The position numbers and the translations under genes are program-made. Shown one piece after another: positions 38,901 to 47,317 of a stretch of DNA of 64,000 bases. Source of the stretch: Apostichopus japonicus. Taxonomy: Eukaryota; Echinodermata; Holothuroidea; Aspidochirotida; Stichopodidae. The notes under the pieces were generated by a model. It had not been told where the DNA came from. It was given only the letters and a program-made list of their open reading frames with translations, and did not search any database. Position 1 is the first letter of the stretch. The number at the start of each line of letters is the position of its first letter. The stretch covers positions 22,476,960-22,540,959 of the forward strand of contig NC_092563.1 in assembly GCF_037975245.1 (NCBI RefSeq), in the 5' to 3' direction.

Positions 38901-41900
38901 ACCCTAGTAAATACTGGTCCTATGATATTTGTACCCAATTTTTTTTCCATTCACGTACCTTACATGTATAGTATTCCTAAATTCCTACCTTTGTTTATTA
39001 AAATGTGTACAAGCATATCATTCACATTTTTCTCCGTTGATATGCGCATCATTATTGGTCCTGATCAAGCGACCACCACTTCCAGTGGTAACAAAAAGTA
39101 GGAAAAGACCATTTAAAACCTGTGTTGACTAGTTTTTGTTCGATATCGAGTGTGTATTCAAATTGATAACAAAATTATCAGTTACATTTGTTTTATTTCA
39201 GGTGTGGGGGGGGCGGTGGGTGAGGGTAGGGGGAGCTGGTTGTAGGCAATTTCAAGACTTGATATGTGTGGTCATAGTATTACAAACTAACGCCTTAAAG
39301 CTTGTGGGTTTATATGTAGCTTTAAGGGTGATTTTGTGTACTCAAATTAATGTGTTCTAAACTACATAGTTGTTTACTTTTACATATTTTTTCCCTATTC
39401 CTGAAGATGATCTAGAGAAAGGCAGTTGGGGAATTGGTAGGCCTCTGCCTGCGTGAGTTTGCATGGTATGCATGGTGGCATGCGGTGTTAAGAGGCTCAT
39501 CCAGGTCAAAAAATAGTTCTATATAAATAATAAAACTGACATAATGACACAAATTCTTGTTGAGTTCTATGCTTCTACATCGTCGTGAAAATTTGTTAAA
39601 AATATATATTATTTACACAACAGAGTTGATTCAGATGCAAGCTTTGTGAAATTTTTACTTTCTGTAGCGAATATTATTAGTCCTTGAATGGTATTTATTC
39701 TCATGTAACGTTTTGGTTACAGTCACCAAAACTTCAAAGTCTTGCTATTTTTTTTGTATCTGCAAATCTGCATTAACTTTTCTTCTTTCCACCAAAAATT
39801 TGGAGTAACATTTGATTAGATTTGGTAACACTGGCCACCAAATGCAAACACATGGTTACAAGAAATGGAGGAACTTTTTCATAAACTTTTTAATGTCAAA
39901 CTGCAGTTTGCACTCAGTCTCTACATACTTGATTCTACTCAGTAATTTGGATCAATTTTGGCTATATATGTTTAGCTACATACAGTACTGTGTCAAAATA
40001 TTCAATTATGCCTGTCACAGGAGAGGACATAGCCAGAGTTTGATGCTTATGGCTTATTTAGTAAGCATGTATATTGTATCATATTTACATCTATGGATAT
40101 CCATTCCATGCATTATCATTATTGAGAAATTGAAACATATGATGTTAATTGCTAGTGGCATATTGAAAGGTGTTTAATGAATGGTTTTTATACTATGGAA
40201 TGGTAAAGTTACATCTAAACTTATCAGAAGTTGGTATGGTGAAGGGGAAAAAGGGGGTGCATGGATGGGAAATGGAAGGGGAAAGAAAGGGTAAGGGGAT
40301 GTGGGATGGGACTGGTGGACAGGGAGATACAGTACCTTATGTCCACCCAATCCCTGTTCTAGGTATTGCATGTTATTGTTATTACAGTATAACCGAAATG
40401 ACTTTAGCAGAGTAAGAGAAAATGTTATTTAAAATCTTTATTGAAAGCAGCTGGATTTTGTTTACAGTTTAACATCTCTAGTCATCTTATAAGGGTTAGC
40501 AGATTTGAATGGTTCCTTTTTTGGCTTGAAAAACAAATCCTTATGAGATGGAAAGTCATCAGGGTTTAGGCCTTCACAGTAGACATACTGTTTTCTGTCA
40601 TTTTAAGTGTTGAGCACAATTACAACCTAATTTACAGGTTTTATTAAACAAAACAAAAACTTTGTAGAGATTGAAGAACAGATGTTGTATTAGAAAACAT
40701 GAGGGACTCCAGTGAGAAATGAAATTTGAATATGAAATGCAACCAGTTGTTTTATCAGGCTTCCTCAGAGCTCTACAGTATCAGACTTCAAAGTCACATT
40801 TAAAGGAGTCACAAACCCTCCATCATTAATAGTGTATGTGAAAGATATTAGTGTCATGGGCAACTCACCCACCTCACCCTCCTCACCTAACCCCACCCTC
40901 CTCACACTCCACAGCCAGGAGACACAAACCCCCCTTTGTAAAATGGTCTATTTGATTGAAATAATTGTCTCGAACAACTCACGCGCCCCACCCCACCCTC
41001 CTCATCCACTCCACCCTCCACAGCCAGGAGTAGCAAACCTACCATCAATAATGGGCAATGTGATAGATATAGCTGCCATGAACATCTCTCCATATAACTC
41101 ATGTTATATCCCTTAAATAATATTTAAAAGTCACTATAAGCCATCCTGCTCTTTCCAGACCCAAGCAGGTATTAAATTTACTTTCCAAAACAACATTCAA
41201 TAGAAATAACTGTCATTCACAACTTCCCCTAGACACATAAGAAAACCTTTGTTTTCCACGTGGGAGTTGTCACAAATTTAATGTTTTTTTACCCACAGAA
41301 GACTTGATCAAGCTTAAATATTATGACATCATCAAGCCACTTATTCTTCATATTTGTTTATGTCTTTCTTTAGTGATTACAATGTTAATGCTTTGTAACT
41401 GAGATTGGTGTTTCATATTATATGCTGAATCTTAAATATAGACCCTCTTAAACATAACCTACAGTAATTATGACATTGGTTTCAGTGTCATTACTGTTAA
41501 CATTCTACCTTGAACATTTGAAAAGCAAAACAAAGAGAAAACTAAGAGGTTTCACATCCCAGTGGCATTGTAACATCATAGATTTACAAAATGACAGCTC
41601 CCCAGAAATGACTTTGAATTTCGAAACAACATTTCTTTTTTAGCTATTTAGCAGAGTTGTTTTTTGCAACGATCTCTGCCATATAAGCTCAAGTTGACGA
41701 CTAGGGTTCGTGCCCCCCTTTAAAGGTCAACATTTTGCTGGTACAGTTTTTTTGAAAAGGATAGTTAAATCTGGGGGGATAAGTTAAAGTACACTTTTTT
41801 TGTGCCCCTTCAATGAGATTTTTACAATTTTGTTTATCAGAAATTTGTGTAACATAACAATTCAGGGTATAAAACCTACTGCAATATATACATCTTTTTC

Positions 41901-44900
41901 CTTATGGTCATTTTACATAGCATTTTGCAATGGGATACAAGATGTTATTCCCTGTGTTATGAAAGTTAATATATGATGTAATCTCTGATGGCAAGGCTGC
42001 ATGGATATGCATGCTTTAGTTTCGTTCATCGGAGATAGTTTTATCCTTAAGAATGCCGTATCAGTACATTGCATCTTTTGATTTAGGTGTGGTACCTGCT
42101 ATTTGTCGGGTAATTATGTGATTCAACCCGCCTACATATTACCCAGTATTAAACCGTCATAGTTCAGTGAAGGACAAACAAAAGCTTCTGTGATTTAAAG
42201 CACTCTGGCCTCGAGATATGAAATTTGTTTTCTGTTATCAGAGAGACTTTGTTACTCTTATCTCATAATTGCTTATATGGCAGAATCCCTCACATATTGT
42301 CTCTTCTCACGATAAGAACTACTGTAGTAAGTGATTTTAGCAAGAGGACTATGTTTGATGAGATCTTTCATTTCAAAGGGGAGGTGATTAGCGTAGGTTA
42401 CTGTAGGCTTACTTTTCTGTGTGTGGACATCTGGAGCAGCATATTGGTTATGAATTAACTTAGATTTTTATGGTAATTTACATACTTAATTTACATAAGT
42501 TATTTACATAAAGCACCATAACTTTATTAAGGACCACTTACACTAAGTACCATTAAGTAGATGCCATAACGTCAAAAGTAACTTCAAACTCCCTGTCAGT
42601 TTTCCATTGTTTATCTAATTTAATTAAATGGTTAAGAAAATACAGCTGTTGAAAACTTCCAGTTTTACTGTGCAACATATTCTGTATTATATGAAAGGAA
42701 AGCAATTGTATACACTGCTTTATTATTTTCTATCCTCAGTTCAAGAAGTAGATGTCTTCTTCGATGTACCCCTTCACTTCAACCCTTCGTTTTTCATCTA
42801 CCAGGCAATTAGTGTGCCTGTTCTCTGGCATAGAGAGACACACCCTAGCGGAGACGCCCTGGAGTGCGATTGGTTCTCACATTTTATAACCTTCCTCAGC
42901 GAGGGATGGAAGCTAGTTGAGATACTGTTTGATAGCTCTGTCAGACATAGAGGTGAGAGACATTTATGGAATGGAATCATAGAAGGGAGAATAGAGAGAG
43001 AGAGAGAAGAGGGTGGGGGTGGGGGGAGATCCAGTCTTAAAATTCATTAATCCTCTTCAAAAAGGCTTACGGAAAAGTGCATTTAATGTAGGCAGCAGTG
43101 TTATTACCTGTGAACTCACAAACCTAGGAAGTGAGTTGTGTGAAGGTGAAAGAGATAAAACCGACTCGTTATGTATTTTATGAGCTAGAATGTTACAAAG
43201 GCCCTGGTGTATGTACTGACAAACCTGTTTTGCCAGAGGGAGCCATGTTTTGATTGTGTCAATAAAGTGCAGCATGTTTGATGTTTTATTCTGTCTTATT
43301 GTCATTCTAGTGACAGTCCCTTCCCGTACCCTTACCATGAACTCTGTGTGGGTGTTTGAGAAGAGAGCAGAGGACGAGAGCAATCCCTCACCGAGATGGG
43401 AGGGAGTCATCATACGTTACATGCACAAATCATACGTAAGTGTATTGTCTCGTAATTACCAACTGTTCAGTTTGATTCCTTCCTCACTTACATATGTCTC
43501 ATCTCAGCTATCATCCATGATACATTATACTCTATATTGTAGTTCGTTGCTCTGAACACTGACCTTAAACTCTGGAATTAAATACAGCATTTCATTTGAC
43601 TTTGATTTCTTTATGACTACTACACTACTGCATCTTTTATGAAAAATGTTAAAGTCAGGAAAGGTTTAAGTAAGGGAGGTGCTTGTCTCAGCTGAGGAAA
43701 GACTTAATGTGCAGATCACTAATGTGAATATTAATGAAATTGTTTTATCGCTGATTTGTGATTTTCAAAGATATGTCAAGACTGCCCTTCTCTGTTTCTT
43801 AAAACAGACTGCATACATTTTCACAAATCATCCTTATAGTTTATGGTGAAGATCCTTTACATGAGTCAGTTGGTGACAATCTAGACAATGTACAAGCCTA
43901 TCTATCAATTTTAAAAACTTAATCATTATAAAAAAATATAAAAAAAATCTTTTTTTGGAATTAACCCCTAAGAGAATGTTTTCAGACTATCTTCTTTCTC
44001 TAATTTTCCAGACTCGATTTGAAGATTTCAGAGAATGCTATGCCAAGACCTCATGGAACAAAGTGATCCACACAATGGGTAAACGTGGATGGGAGCTTGC
44101 CTGCATTGTGACTACCCCACCCAGTATTCAAAAGGGATCCTTGGTAACATCCATCAACTGTAAAATACTAATGTTCTTTCAGCGTCCTTTCACTGGCAAC
44201 AAACCTCTCCGCAGGATGAGTTCAAATACCCAAGGAACGGTAATAAGCCCTATAAGGGTAGACGGTAATGCGTTTCCTGAGTGGAGCATTCTTGGGGAAA
44301 GTCACCTAGAGGAGGGAAGACCTGTGATTTTACCTCCTTACTCAGAGCGAGGGGTAGACATCGGCCCCCTGGAATCCACCCCCGACAGATCTATAGCCCC
44401 AGTACCACTTCCAGCAGAGCCCCCACCGACCTACGCAGAGGCGGTGGCTGGTGACGTTACAGTTTTATTTAGTACCAGTGTAACAGAGGCATCATTGCCG
44501 ACTGGGAATGCTGGACCCACCAACCCACTCACCACCGTTCATGCAGCTGTGGAACATGCTGCCCCTCTGCCTCCTACCACTGTAACAGCAGATAGGACCC
44601 ACAGTGCTCCAGGAATGGTACCTAGAAATGTCCAAACAGCAGCTAATACTGCCAACGCGAATTCTGTGCCTTACCAGGGTGGTAGCGCCAACACGGTACC
44701 ACCCGCAAGTGATCGTATTGTGCCAACCATCTCCAACAGTGTAGTCAATGCATCAACTAGTGTCGTCACTAATGCTTCAATTCCATCAAGTACAAGGAGA
44801 ACCACTGATAGCTCTGCTTCTGCTCAAGGTACAGCAGATCCATCAGCCCAGAGGAACGGGAATCGTGGTAACCAACATGCTTCAAATCATGACGGCAATG

Positions 44901-47317
44901 TTTCTGCCAGACCACCACCTAAACCTCCAAGGACCTTGGTTGAACCAGGAAATAGAGCCACAAGACCATTATCAGGCACTCTGCCAGCAAACTCTACCCA
45001 TACAGGAAGTGGTAGGAGGAGAGAAAGATCGGAGGTGACTCATCCGAAGCATGGTATGCATGTAAGACATGGCAGTGCTACGGTTGGATCCTCTGCACCA
45101 TCCAGTCATAAAAGAGCTAACCATCCTACTCCTGCCAACCGTACAGCCTCAAATGGTTTTCAAGCGCCACCAAAACCTGCAAATCGACCCGAGAATAGGA
45201 AAGAAAGAGAGAGAATAAATACGGAGAGAGGAATGGGAGGAAATAACTTATCCGCCAGAGGAGAAAATCCGAGAGAGAAATCTTTAGAACAAAACCATGG
45301 AAAGCATGTACATCCTCCTTCGAGGCAAGGACGACAACCTCCCGAAGGAAGATATCATGCAACGTATAGAAGACCCGAGGAAAACAGAGCGAGGAAGGCA
45401 GAGAGAGAAAACCACGGAGATCATCAAACCTCAGCTACAACAAGGATGACTAGGTATGAAAAGAATAGGCCTGTAAGAAGGGAAGCCTCAAAGGAGAGAA
45501 GTAACCATTTCAGCGTTGTTAAAGGAAAGGACCCTGTGCCAAAGCCAAAAGACTTGCCCGACCACTGGTCTCATCAATCGAAATTTGATGGCCCGCAGCC
45601 TGCAGCGTTGGAGAGTGGTCGTAAAGACCTTGCCTTCAACCCAGCAATGGTGCAGAAGAGGCGGGATCGGGATTATGAAAGGGTCCCCGGTCGAAATGGT
45701 GAGAACGTTGGAATGAAAAGATCAAAGGATGACCTGAACTTTCATCATCATCAAGTAAGGCGTAAAAATGATGAGATAACAAGAGCAAAATTTGCAGAAA
45801 TAACTAACAATAGGCCAGTGAGCGGACCATCAGCCCAGGTGAAGACATTTCCGCAAGAGAATACCAGATTTGATCAGGAGCCACATGGGGAAAATAAGCA
45901 CCCTGTAATATCTAAGACTAGGCAAGTGCAAGGGGGTCCAGATGGTGTCAGGAAAGAGGTGAAAGAGGCAACAGTAAGAACTTTAAGAACTGCAGAGCAA
46001 TCTAGACCTCAGATGGACCAAGGCAAAAGAATCCCACCGACATACGACCAGGCTCTGATGAGAAAAAGCCGCACCCACAGTGACGATGAAACAAACCCCA
46101 AGACGAGATCCACTCCTCACAATCTTCCCGATTTAATTAGAGATAAGAGAAGCGGGGATGCCAGACAGTGGGTGGTGAAAGATCTGGATGTTGATGAAGT
46201 GTTCATCAGTAGTCAGGTGAAACCTGAATCTCAGCCCCAGAGGGGTGGACACAGCCCAAAGGTGAGACGGAACGCTAGCAGAAACGATGGCAGAACGGAA
46301 CAAAGCGTCGGCAGGATGTTCGAAGCGAGTCAAGTTTCTCAGAGACTAGAACTAGACATGTCTGACCGACGTAGTTTAGACAGTCTCCAATCTTTCATGG
46401 ATGATCAGAAGAGAAAGCCACCCGAGTACGAGACAGTTCTGGCTAAGAGAGTCGTCAAGCCCAAGCCGTTGAAGCAGAGTCATAATTATGCAGGTCCAGA
46501 TATAATCGAGCATACCTCTCAGAAGGGTCTTCCGCTCCAGCAAAGCCTGCCACTGCAAGCTTCCAACCTGCCTGCAAAATCAAAGGCCCCTCTCCCGTCA
46601 TATCAGCAGGTCATCTATTCAAGATCAGGAGCCAGGCCTAAACTGAAGCCGAGTAAAAGTGACCAGTGGTCAACGGACGATGTGTCCAGAAGGCCAGAGG
46701 TGCAACGACGCCAAGAGGAGAAGAGGCATCTAGGCCCGTATGGGAGGAAGACGAACGAACACGACAGATCAAAGAACAGACAAGAAATTCCAGTGTTGAG
46801 AACAACACAAACTGTTGACTCTTACAATCAATCAGAGAAGCAAAAGTCTATGTTGGCGCCGCCACCACTGGAAAGAGTGTCAAGAAGTTCAGTCTCACCG
46901 ATCGGCAGCGTGGACTCCTTTGATCTGATCTCACAGTGGAGTCAGGATGATGTTGAGCCACCGCCATCTAGATTGAGCAAAGATCTCTCGGGTAGGGTTA
47001 TTACGGGTGAATCAACCTCATCACAGGCTGATTCGGTGAGAGGAGATTATGCCTTGGTTAATGACAAAAGAAGTTATCCAGTTCACAGCTGGGATCCAGG
47101 TTCCGCAGTAGGTCCGGACACCGAAGAGAGTGTAATGGGTGTTAAGTCTTCCTACTGGGCCGATGGTGGAGTGAGGAATAGTGCCTTAGATAACAGATAC
47201 AGTAAACCAGCCCCAGGCACAAGTTTGAACTGTAGTCAGGAGAAGATCATTAAGAGCCCTTCCCGGACACCGTCAGTCTCTCAGCGACATGTCTACATCG
47301 GTAAGGAAATCTTATGA
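20839..47317 (+). CDS. RFTN-like: Raftlin-family protein with giant disordered C-terminal tail (7 exons, 1373 aa)
   Basis: Exons: 20839-20971, 22642-22804, 36562-36670, 37422-37494, 42740-42952, 43311-43435, 44012-47317. All junctions are GT-AG, the phases join, and the total is 4122 nt. Raftlins are acylated proteins of the inner plasma membrane that organise lipid rafts and receptor signalling. Family-like blocks in order: LEYSLL; AKFYNDGYTLNQL..LFQVIL (vertebrate LYQQGFSLAAL..IFRAIL); IQEEASRGARLVSI; LECDWFSHFITFLSEGWKLVE; GKRGWELACIVTTP; ILMFFQRP. The protein starts MGQSHTHY, a good myristoylation signal, but lacks the Cys3 of vertebrate MGC. An in-frame TAA lies two codons upstream of the start. 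After about residue 340 the final exon encodes roughly 1000 low-complexity residues rich in Arg, Lys, Pro, Ser, Asn and Gln, with PPTY 410-413, PPTY 947-950, PPEY 1075-1078, LPSY 1133-1136 and a proline-rich RPPPKPPR. Vertebrate raftlins total about 500-580 residues. A further phase-neutral exon in the 13.8-kb intron cannot be excluded. Confidence 0.88.
21246..22641 (+). repeat. Tandem array (about 119-bp unit) that copies the exon 2 splice acceptor
   Basis: Six to seven units, each holding ACCAGACCTGTT, a pyrimidine tract, CTCTCTACAG, AGTTATTATCCAGGCAAAG and AACCAAACACAAA. The last unit's CTCTCTACAG is the true acceptor of raftlin exon 2, and AGTTATTATCCAGGCAAAG is the first coding bases of that exon. 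Upstream copies at 21344, 21462, 21585, 21829 and 21949 keep an AG acceptor; the copy near 21705 has lost it (ACAAAG). The last unit is split by a TTAA-flanked MITE (21988-22557). Confidence 0.85.
21988..22557. mobile_element. TTAA-flanked MITE (570 bp)
   Basis: Terminal inverted repeats AGGATTGGTTCAGGTGT and (complement of right end) AGGATTGGTTCAGTTGT match 16 of 17. Both ends abut TTAA (21984-21987 and 22558-22561). The empty site is preserved in neighbouring array units as CACTTAAGTTATA, which confirms insertion into TTAA with its duplication. TTAA targets are used by piggyBac and Kolobok superfamilies; which one is unknown. No coding capacity. Confidence 0.9.
22642..22804 (+). CDS. RFTN-like: Raftlin exon 2
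   Basis: Frame LLSRQRNNLQAVYPL, then AKFYNDGYTLNQL and KTLFQVILSKSADLL, bounded by CTACAG and GTAAGT. Two bases enter and two leave. Corresponds to the vertebrate block ending IFRAILIKK. Its 5' edge is the template of the upstream tandem array. Confidence 0.88.
23605..23858 (+). repeat. Dispersed repeat, copy 1 (inverted relative to 41.3-41.6 kb)
   Basis: Begins CTGGGGCTGTCATTTTGTAA, includes GAAACCTCTTAGTTT and ends GATGTCATA..CTTGATCAAGTCTTC. The same blocks occur in reverse complement at 41298-41605. Both copies sit in raftlin introns. Confidence 0.7.
26447..28500. mobile_element. 2.05-kb non-coding element with 15-bp terminal inverted repeats and nine GTCACGCGAGTCAC motifs
   Basis: The left end ATGGTCAATTCCATG (26447-26461) is the exact complement of the right end CATGGAATTGACCAT (28486-28500). 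Inside, GTCACGCGAGTCAC occurs nine times in the same orientation, starting at 26810, 26977, 26991, 27327, 27341, 28095, 28117, 28293 and 28472, with one decayed copy near 27160. The last abuts the right terminal repeat. Two units of about 345 bp (from about 26697 and 27042) are tandem duplicates. No ORF of note. No clear target-site duplication was seen, so the superfamily is unknown. Confidence 0.65.
28533..28612. repeat. Purine-rich (GGGA)n tract
   Basis: Irregular GGGA/GGAG repeats on the plus strand. The Pro/Ser-rich reverse ORFs across it are artefacts. Confidence 0.85.
29500..30660. repeat. Repetitive block, possible LTR remnant
   Basis: Contains three to four copies of GGGACTTCACCTA-like words (29908-29970), paired CTATCGGACATT and TATTAAACCTTT words (30150-30240), and a downstream AGTAAAG..TTACCAAG..GTTGCACACA segment that resembles an LTR R/U5 end. 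I could not define LTR ends or a target duplication. No gag-pol frame is present. Low confidence. Confidence 0.25.
32209..32582 (-). mobile_element. LINE fragment (reverse-transcriptase C-terminus), minus strand
   Basis: On the minus strand the frame reads YRINFKIILLTYKALHGLAP, then NRSLRSSNQLLL, then NSLPLHIKLAP and FTNRLKTYLF. These are the C-terminal reverse-transcriptase blocks of CR1/L2-type LINEs. A TAG replaces the Trp usually found before NSLP. It ends with a (TTA)n tail at 32209-32223. Dead, 5'-truncated copy of a family different from the 12.3-kb one. Confidence 0.75.
36190..36490 (+). mobile_element. tRNA-derived SINE
   Basis: The head has a pol III A box TGGTCAAGTGG (36196-36206) and B box GGTTCAAGTCC (36238-36248), spaced as in tRNA. 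The body includes CCTTGGGCAACACACTTTAT, a wording common in invertebrate SINEs. The tail, from 36431, is TGCGCCTTGAGCAC..ATATGT..ATAAATC, the same 3' words as the LINE fragment at 12.9 kb, which suggests mobilisation by that LINE. The tRNA head is not a functional tRNA gene. Confidence 0.75.
36562..36670 (+). CDS. RFTN-like: Raftlin exon 3
   Basis: Frame GPSLTNKWQLHVKRSFIS and onward to TTHVTELWRD between CCACAG and GTGAGT. One base completes a Leu codon with exon 2; it ends in phase 0. The other two frames are also open over this exon, but only this one joins both neighbours. Confidence 0.8.
37422..37494 (+). CDS. RFTN-like: Raftlin exon 4
   Basis: IQEEASRGARLVSIEPTI then PAAHHQ plus one base, between CATCAG and GTGAGA. 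It matches the vertebrate block IQEAASQGLKFVGVIPQ closely. No ORF over it passes a length cut because stops flank it. Confidence 0.88.
37566..38906. mobile_element. hAT-like non-autonomous element (1.34 kb)
   Basis: A perfect 8-bp duplication GTAAATAC lies at 37558-37565 and 38907-38914. The ends TAGCTTTGTGCGG and (complement of right end) TAGGGTTGTGCGG are inverted repeats. The right end carries several GGGATCCCG/CCCGGGA words, the left end ACCGGTAG and CCCGGTATCG. No transposase frame. It lies 71 bases downstream of raftlin exon 4, inside intron 4. Confidence 0.85.
40850..41060. repeat. Short tandem units, C-rich
   Basis: Two to three diverged units share CAACTCAC, CCCACCCTCCTCA, CTCCACAGCCAGGAG and ACAAACC..CCATCA. 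Non-coding and inside raftlin intron 4. The rest of intron 4 (38915-42739) shows no exon that I can support. Confidence 0.6.
41298..41605 (-). repeat. Dispersed repeat, copy 2 (inverted relative to 23.6-23.9 kb)
   Basis: Reverse-complement copy of the repeat at 23605-23858: GAAGACTTGATCAAG at one end, AACTAAGAGGTTTC inside, and TTACAAAATGACAGCTCCCC at the other. Confidence 0.7.
42740..42952 (+). CDS. RFTN-like: Raftlin exon 5
   Basis: QEVDVFFDVPLHFNPSF then LECDWFSHFITFLSEGWKLV, between CCTCAG and GTGAGA. It corresponds to the vertebrate LDANWLEHMSDHFRKGGMLV region. Phase 2 bases in, 1 out. Confidence 0.9.
43311..43435 (+). CDS. RFTN-like: Raftlin exon 6
   Basis: VPSRTLTMNSVWVFEKRA then RWEGVIIRYMHKSY, between TTCTAG and GTAAGT. 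It matches the FIFEAV-like strand of vertebrate raftlin. Ends in phase 0. Confidence 0.88.
44012..47317 (+). CDS. RFTN-like: Raftlin exon 7 (terminal, 3.3 kb, disordered tail)
   Basis: Starts TRFEDFRECYAKTSW after TTCCAG, finishes the raftlin core at ILMFFQRPFTGN, and continues unbroken for about 1000 residues of disordered tail to TGA at 47315-47317. A donor-like TCG|GTAAGG at 47300 lies just before the stop, so a spliced variant with a different C-terminus is possible. Confidence 0.9.
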   Translation, partial: TRFEDFRECYAKTSWNKVIHTMGKRGWELACIVTTPPSIQKGSLVTSINCKILMFFQRPFTGNKPLRRMSSNTQGTVISPIRVDGNAFPEWSILGESHLEEGRPVILPPYSERGVDIGPLESTPDRSIAPVPLPAEPPPTYAEAVAGDVTVLFSTSVTEASLPTGNAGPTNPLTTVHAAVEHAAPLPPTTVTADRTHSAPGMVPRNVQTAANTANANSVPYQGGSANTVPPASDRIVPTISNSVVNASTSVVTNASIPSSTRRTTDSSASAQGTADPSAQRNGNRGNQHASNHDGNVSARPPPKPPRTLVEPGNRATRPLSGTLPANSTHTGSGRRRERSEVTHPKHGMHVRHGSATVGSSAPSSHKRANHPTPANRTASNGFQAPPKPANRPENRKERERINTERGMGGNNLSARGENPREKSLEQNHGKHVHPPSRQGRQPPEGRYHATYRRPEENRARKAERENHGDHQTSATTRMTRYEKNRPVRREASKERSNHFSVVKGKDPVPKPKDLPDHWSHQSKFDGPQPAALESGRKDLAFNPAMVQKRRDRDYERVPGRNGENVGMKRSKDDLNFHHHQVRRKNDEITRAKFAEITNNRPVSGPSAQVKTFPQENTRFDQEPHGENKHPVISKTRQVQGGPDGVRKEVKEATVRTLRTAEQSRPQMDQGKRIPPTYDQALMRKSRTHSDDETNPKTRSTPHNLPDLIRDKRSGDARQWVVKDLDVDEVFISSQVKPESQPQRGGHSPKVRRNASRNDGRTEQSVGRMFEASQVSQRLELDMSDRRSLDSLQSFMDDQKRKPPEYETVLAKRVVKPKPLKQSHNYAGPDIIEHTSQKGLPLQQSLPLQASNLPAKSKAPLPSYQQVIYSRSGARPKLKPSKSDQWSTDDVSRRPEVQRRQEEKRHLGPYGRKTNEHDRSKNRQEIPVLRTTQTVDSYNQSEKQKSMLAPPPLERVSRSSVSPIGSVDSFDLISQWSQDDVEPPPSRLSKDLSGRVITGESTSSQADSVRGDYALVNDKRSYPVHSWDPGSAVGPDTEESVMGVKSSYWADGGVRNSALDNRYSKPAPGTSLNCSQEKIIKSPSRTPSVSQRHVYIGKEIL

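Noticed and set aside
47290-47317. Continuation of raftlin beyond the stop through donor GTAAGG at 47300
   Set aside because: No downstream exon was recognised and the in-frame stop follows within six codons, so the simple terminal exon is preferred.
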